Below, in pieces: positions 61,593-64,000 of a DNA stretch of 64,000 nucleotides (positions are counted from its first letter, which is position 1; each line of letters begins with the position of its first letter). Below the pieces are notes generated by a model, which had not been told where the DNA came from, did no database searches, and worked only from the letters and a program-made list of their open reading frames with translations. Position numbers and translations under genes: made by a program. The stretch is from Bordetella parapertussis (GTDB lineage: Bacteria > Pseudomonadota > Gammaproteobacteria > Burkholderiales > Burkholderiaceae_B), in NCBI GenBank assembly GCA_945903445.1, contig CAMDNZ010000010.1, positions 1-64,000 of the forward strand, in the 5' to 3' direction.

Positions 61593-62547
61593 CGTGTCGA
61601 AAAGAAGCTTTCAAAGCCTCCTCAGTATGTCCTTGATGATCGCTCTCGGCGCGTCGGGCGGGTCGATCGCCTCGACTGCCCCGAGCGGTCAAGTGGTAGT
61701 CGCCTACATCAACGGGATACTGACTAGCGTACAGGACGCAGACAACGGAACGCATGCGTTCGCCATGCTGATCGGCCCCGAGCGTCATGGACAATCGCTG
61801 CGCTATGAAACCCTGTACAACGACACGCGTGGCATGACGGATTTCGTGGAATTGTACGAACAACGCATGAACGAGCATGGCGAGGCATTGGCAGGAAGGT
61901 TCGAGTTGCTTCCCGAATTGATACGGGGTGGCGGTCCGATGATGAACGCGATCATTGCGGCTGCGCCCGAATACGAATCGCTGCTTGGCGATGTAATGTC
62001 CGACTACAAGGCCTGGGTTCAGACATCCCAGGCTCAAGTGAAGGACGACCTTGCTTCTATGGCGGACGATGGGACTTCGAGTACAACGCCCTTATCGAAT
62101 TCGACCGCCGCGGTGGTCGGACGACATCGCGCTCAATTAGACGAATGGATGACGGCGGGCCAAGGCGTGATGCTTGTCGCCTACTCGCAAGGCGCATTGT
62201 TCGGAAACGTCGCGTATCTTCACGCGAAGTCGAAGCAGCGGCTTGCCCCGTTTGAAATGGTGCATATCGCACCGGCCTCCTCGCACTCACCAGGCCAGGG
62301 TCATACGCGGGTCGATAAAGACACTGTCCTCAATTTACTGGCCGCGGTCGCTACGATTCCAGCGGTCACGAATGCCATCGCGAGCTATTGGTTCAGACCC
62401 GCAGGTTTAAACGGAAAGACCGATTTCATGGGCCATGGGCTATTAGAGGTCTACCTGAATCCCCATCTGAAATCATCGACGCGAATAGTCGATCAAATCG
62501 ATGCAGCGCTTCGATCGATGTCGTTAAAAAGCGAACCGACCGTTTGA
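61582..62547 (+). CDS. Exported alpha/beta-hydrolase-like protein (cassette copy 2)
   Basis: A 321-residue protein with a Sec-type signal (residues 8-31, cleavage near IAS-TAP). The nucleophile elbow is VMLVAYSQGALFGNVAY (Ser202; A-x-S-x-G instead of G-x-S-x-G). Copy 1 conserves RVD (Asp245) and GHGLLE(V/I)YL (His285), which are my candidates for the rest of the triad. ELIRGGGPM and NDTRGMTDF are also shared. It is likely a periplasmic or secreted esterase/lipase. The start GTG 61582 sits within the preceding gene's end. Family function unknown to me. Confidence 0.8.
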   Translation: MKINVSKRSFQSLLSMSLMIALGASGGSIASTAPSGQVVVAYINGILTSVQDADNGTHAFAMLIGPERHGQSLRYETLYNDTRGMTDFVELYEQRMNEHGEALAGRFELLPELIRGGGPMMNAIIAAAPEYESLLGDVMSDYKAWVQTSQAQVKDDLASMADDGTSSTTPLSNSTAAVVGRHRAQLDEWMTAGQGVMLVAYSQGALFGNVAYLHAKSKQRLAPFEMVHIAPASSHSPGQGHTRVDKDTVLNLLAAVATIPAVTNAIASYWFRPAGLNGKTDFMGHGLLEVYLNPHLKSSTRIVDQIDAALRSMSLKSEPTV

Positions 62548-62894
62548 AAATAAACCAGGGCCGCGCGCACCGCCTATACCGAATGTACAGTAACAATTTT
62601 CTTTTCGATTGAATACATCGTCGGGCAGCGAAAAATCGCGTTATGTCCGTTTATTTCCGGATCCGCGCCCGGCGGCGTTTTTTCGATCCAAGTATGACCC
62701 TTTTTCCCATCGCCCTCGTCACGCTTATACATGCGGGCAGACCAAAAATATTTTTGGAATGAATTGGGTCTATTTTCGACGAGGTTACACTAAGTTGTTA
62801 ATGATTAGCTATCAACACCATTGATTTAATAAACTTCCGAATCCCCGTTGCCGTCGATAGTGTGACAAAGCTATACACACCACGGAGAGCTCAA
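62548..62894. other. Gene-free, A+T-rich stretch upstream of the catalase
   Basis: About 347 bases with only a short unconvincing frame (62609-62824). GCGCC-CGGC-GGCG followed by TTTTTT (about 62676-62692) may be a weak terminator for the hydrolase gene. The last 100 bases are A+T-rich and should hold the catalase promoter. I see no certain OxyR site. Confidence 0.4.
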
Positions 62895-64000
62895 ATGAAG
62901 TTGAAAATTCGCGATACGAAGTCGTTCATTGCGGTGTTGATCACTGCCGCCGCCGCGCAGGCGGCAGCCACGACGATGACTCGAGATAACGGCGCGCCTA
63001 TAGGCGACAACCAGAACTCGCAGACTGCTGGACCCAATGGCCCCGTGCTATTGCAGGATGGGCATCTGATTCAGAAATTACAGCGCTTTAGTCGCGAGCG
63101 AATACCAGAGCGTGTGGTACACGCTCGTGGCACAGGTGCTTACGGCACGTTTAAGGCGACCCAAGACATTGCTCACCTGACCCGGGCCAAAGTGTTCACG
63201 CCGGGAGAAGAAACGCCCGTATTCGTGCGTTTTTCCAGCGTCATACATGGCAATCATTCACCCGAGACGTTACGCGATCCGCGGGGATTTGGAACCAAGT
63301 TCTATACCCGCGAGGGAAATTGGGATTTGGTCGGCAATAACCTACCGATATTCTTCATTCGCGACGCAATCAAGTTCCCGGACATGGTGCATGCACTCAA
63401 GCCTGCCCCCGATACCAACTTGCAGGATCCGAACCGAGTTTTTGATTTTTTTTCGCAACGACCCGAAGCCACGCATATGTTGACTCGGCTTTTCAGTGAC
63501 CAGGGCACGCCCAAGAGTTATCGAGAAATGGATGGCAACAGCGTACACGCTTACAAGTTCGTCAATGCTGACGGCGACATCCATTACGTGAAGTTTCGCT
63601 GGAAGAGCTTACAGGGCCAGAAATCCTTAAACGCCACGGAAATACAGGCACTGCAAGCTAAGGATTTCAATCACATGACGCGCGATCTGATCACGGCCAT
63701 CGACGAGGGCAATCACCCGAAATGGGACCTGTATATCCAGGTACTGAAACCAGATGAGCTCGGTAAGTTCGATTTCGATGCCCTGGACGCTACCAAGGTG
63801 TGGCCGAACGTGTCGGAGATGAAGATCGGAAAGATGACCTTGAATAAAAACCCAGGCAGTGTGTTTTTGGAGACCGAACAGTCCGCGTTGGCACCCTCCA
63901 ACCTGGTGCCGGGCATAGAACCCTCTGAAGATCGGCTGTTGCAGGGGCGCCTCTTTTCGTATGCCGACGCGCAGCTATATCGAGTGGGAACCAACGCGCA
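62895..64000 (+). CDS. Catalase with predicted export signal, 5' part
   Basis: The open frame runs off the window after 368 codons. A hydrophobic N-terminus ending near AQAAA-TTM (residues 11-25) looks like a Sec signal, so the enzyme is probably periplasmic. Heme catalase motifs are RVVHARGTGAYG (distal His76), GNNLPIFFIRDAIKFPDMVH (Asn at about 148) and RLFSYADAQLYRVG (proximal Tyr). It breaks down hydrogen peroxide. GGAGAG precedes the ATG. The missing part should be the C-terminal helices; typical small-subunit catalases have about 480-520 residues. Confidence 0.93.
   Translation, partial: MKLKIRDTKSFIAVLITAAAAQAAATTMTRDNGAPIGDNQNSQTAGPNGPVLLQDGHLIQKLQRFSRERIPERVVHARGTGAYGTFKATQDIAHLTRAKVFTPGEETPVFVRFSSVIHGNHSPETLRDPRGFGTKFYTREGNWDLVGNNLPIFFIRDAIKFPDMVHALKPAPDTNLQDPNRVFDFFSQRPEATHMLTRLFSDQGTPKSYREMDGNSVHAYKFVNADGDIHYVKFRWKSLQGQKSLNATEIQALQAKDFNHMTRDLITAIDEGNHPKWDLYIQVLKPDELGKFDFDALDATKVWPNVSEMKIGKMTLNKNPGSVFLETEQSALAPSNLVPGIEPSEDRLLQGRLFSYADAQLYRVGTNA

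Noticed and set aside
62609..62824. 71-codon frame before the catalase
   Set aside because: No ribosome site, no family features, and it lies over A+T-rich promoter-like DNA.

Overview
The window is a 64 kb piece of a betaproteobacterial chromosome, most likely from the Alcaligenaceae (Bordetella/Achromobacter group). Supporting this are the gene order tuf - tRNA-Trp - secE - nusG - rplKAJL - rpoBC, a 1370-residue RpoB, high G+C coding bias, and the surrounding stock of solute-binding proteins, LysR regulators and amino/organic-acid catabolic genes. The genus is inferred from gene content, not from any database comparison.

Region 1 (1-12.5 kb) is the conserved transcription/translation block. 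It ends at a strong terminator after rpoC. Region 2 (12.5-20 kb, minus strand) holds an MFS transporter, a LysR regulator and a seven-gene cassette: RraA-type aldolase, aminotransferase, and a polar amino acid ABC importer. This cassette looks like uptake, transamination and aldol cleavage of an unusual amino acid. Region 3 (20-23.3 kb) has a decayed RelE-type toxin/HTH antitoxin module, and a LysR regulator divergent from an amidase.

Region 4 (23.3-32.1 kb) is a leucine/isovalerate catabolic locus. A MerR-family LiuR-like regulator lies beside a metallo-beta-lactamase-fold hydrolase and upstream of liuA - thiolase - liuB - liuD. Two near-identical ACGT-type palindromic operators sit in front of these units. 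A GDPD-like lipoprotein that has lost several canonical catalytic residues lies between them on the other strand. Region 5 (32.4-35.2 kb) has a small ABC exporter pair and argD.

Region 6 (35.5-43.6 kb) is one operon: a PotFGHI-type ABC importer, a three-subunit flavin/iron-sulfur amine dehydrogenase of the opine/D-hydroxyproline type, a RidA imine deaminase and a LysR regulator. Region 7 (43.7-51.1 kb) holds a LysR/TauE pair, a lone FAD amine oxidase, a DUF445 protein and a membrane PQQ dehydrogenase. Region 8 (51.2-58.4 kb) is an IclR-controlled hydantoinase A/B - FAD oxidase - tripartite transporter receptor cluster, with the receptor frameshifted.

Region 9 (58.7-62.5 kb) is the most unusual part. 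It is a tandemly duplicated two-gene cassette of uncharacterised proteins: an exported membrane-anchored protein with a DxDGNGxRDDxD calcium-type loop, overlapping an exported SQG serine hydrolase. The first hydrolase copy is broken by two compensating frameshifts, and a possible transposase relic lies between the copies. The window ends inside a catalase with a predicted export signal.
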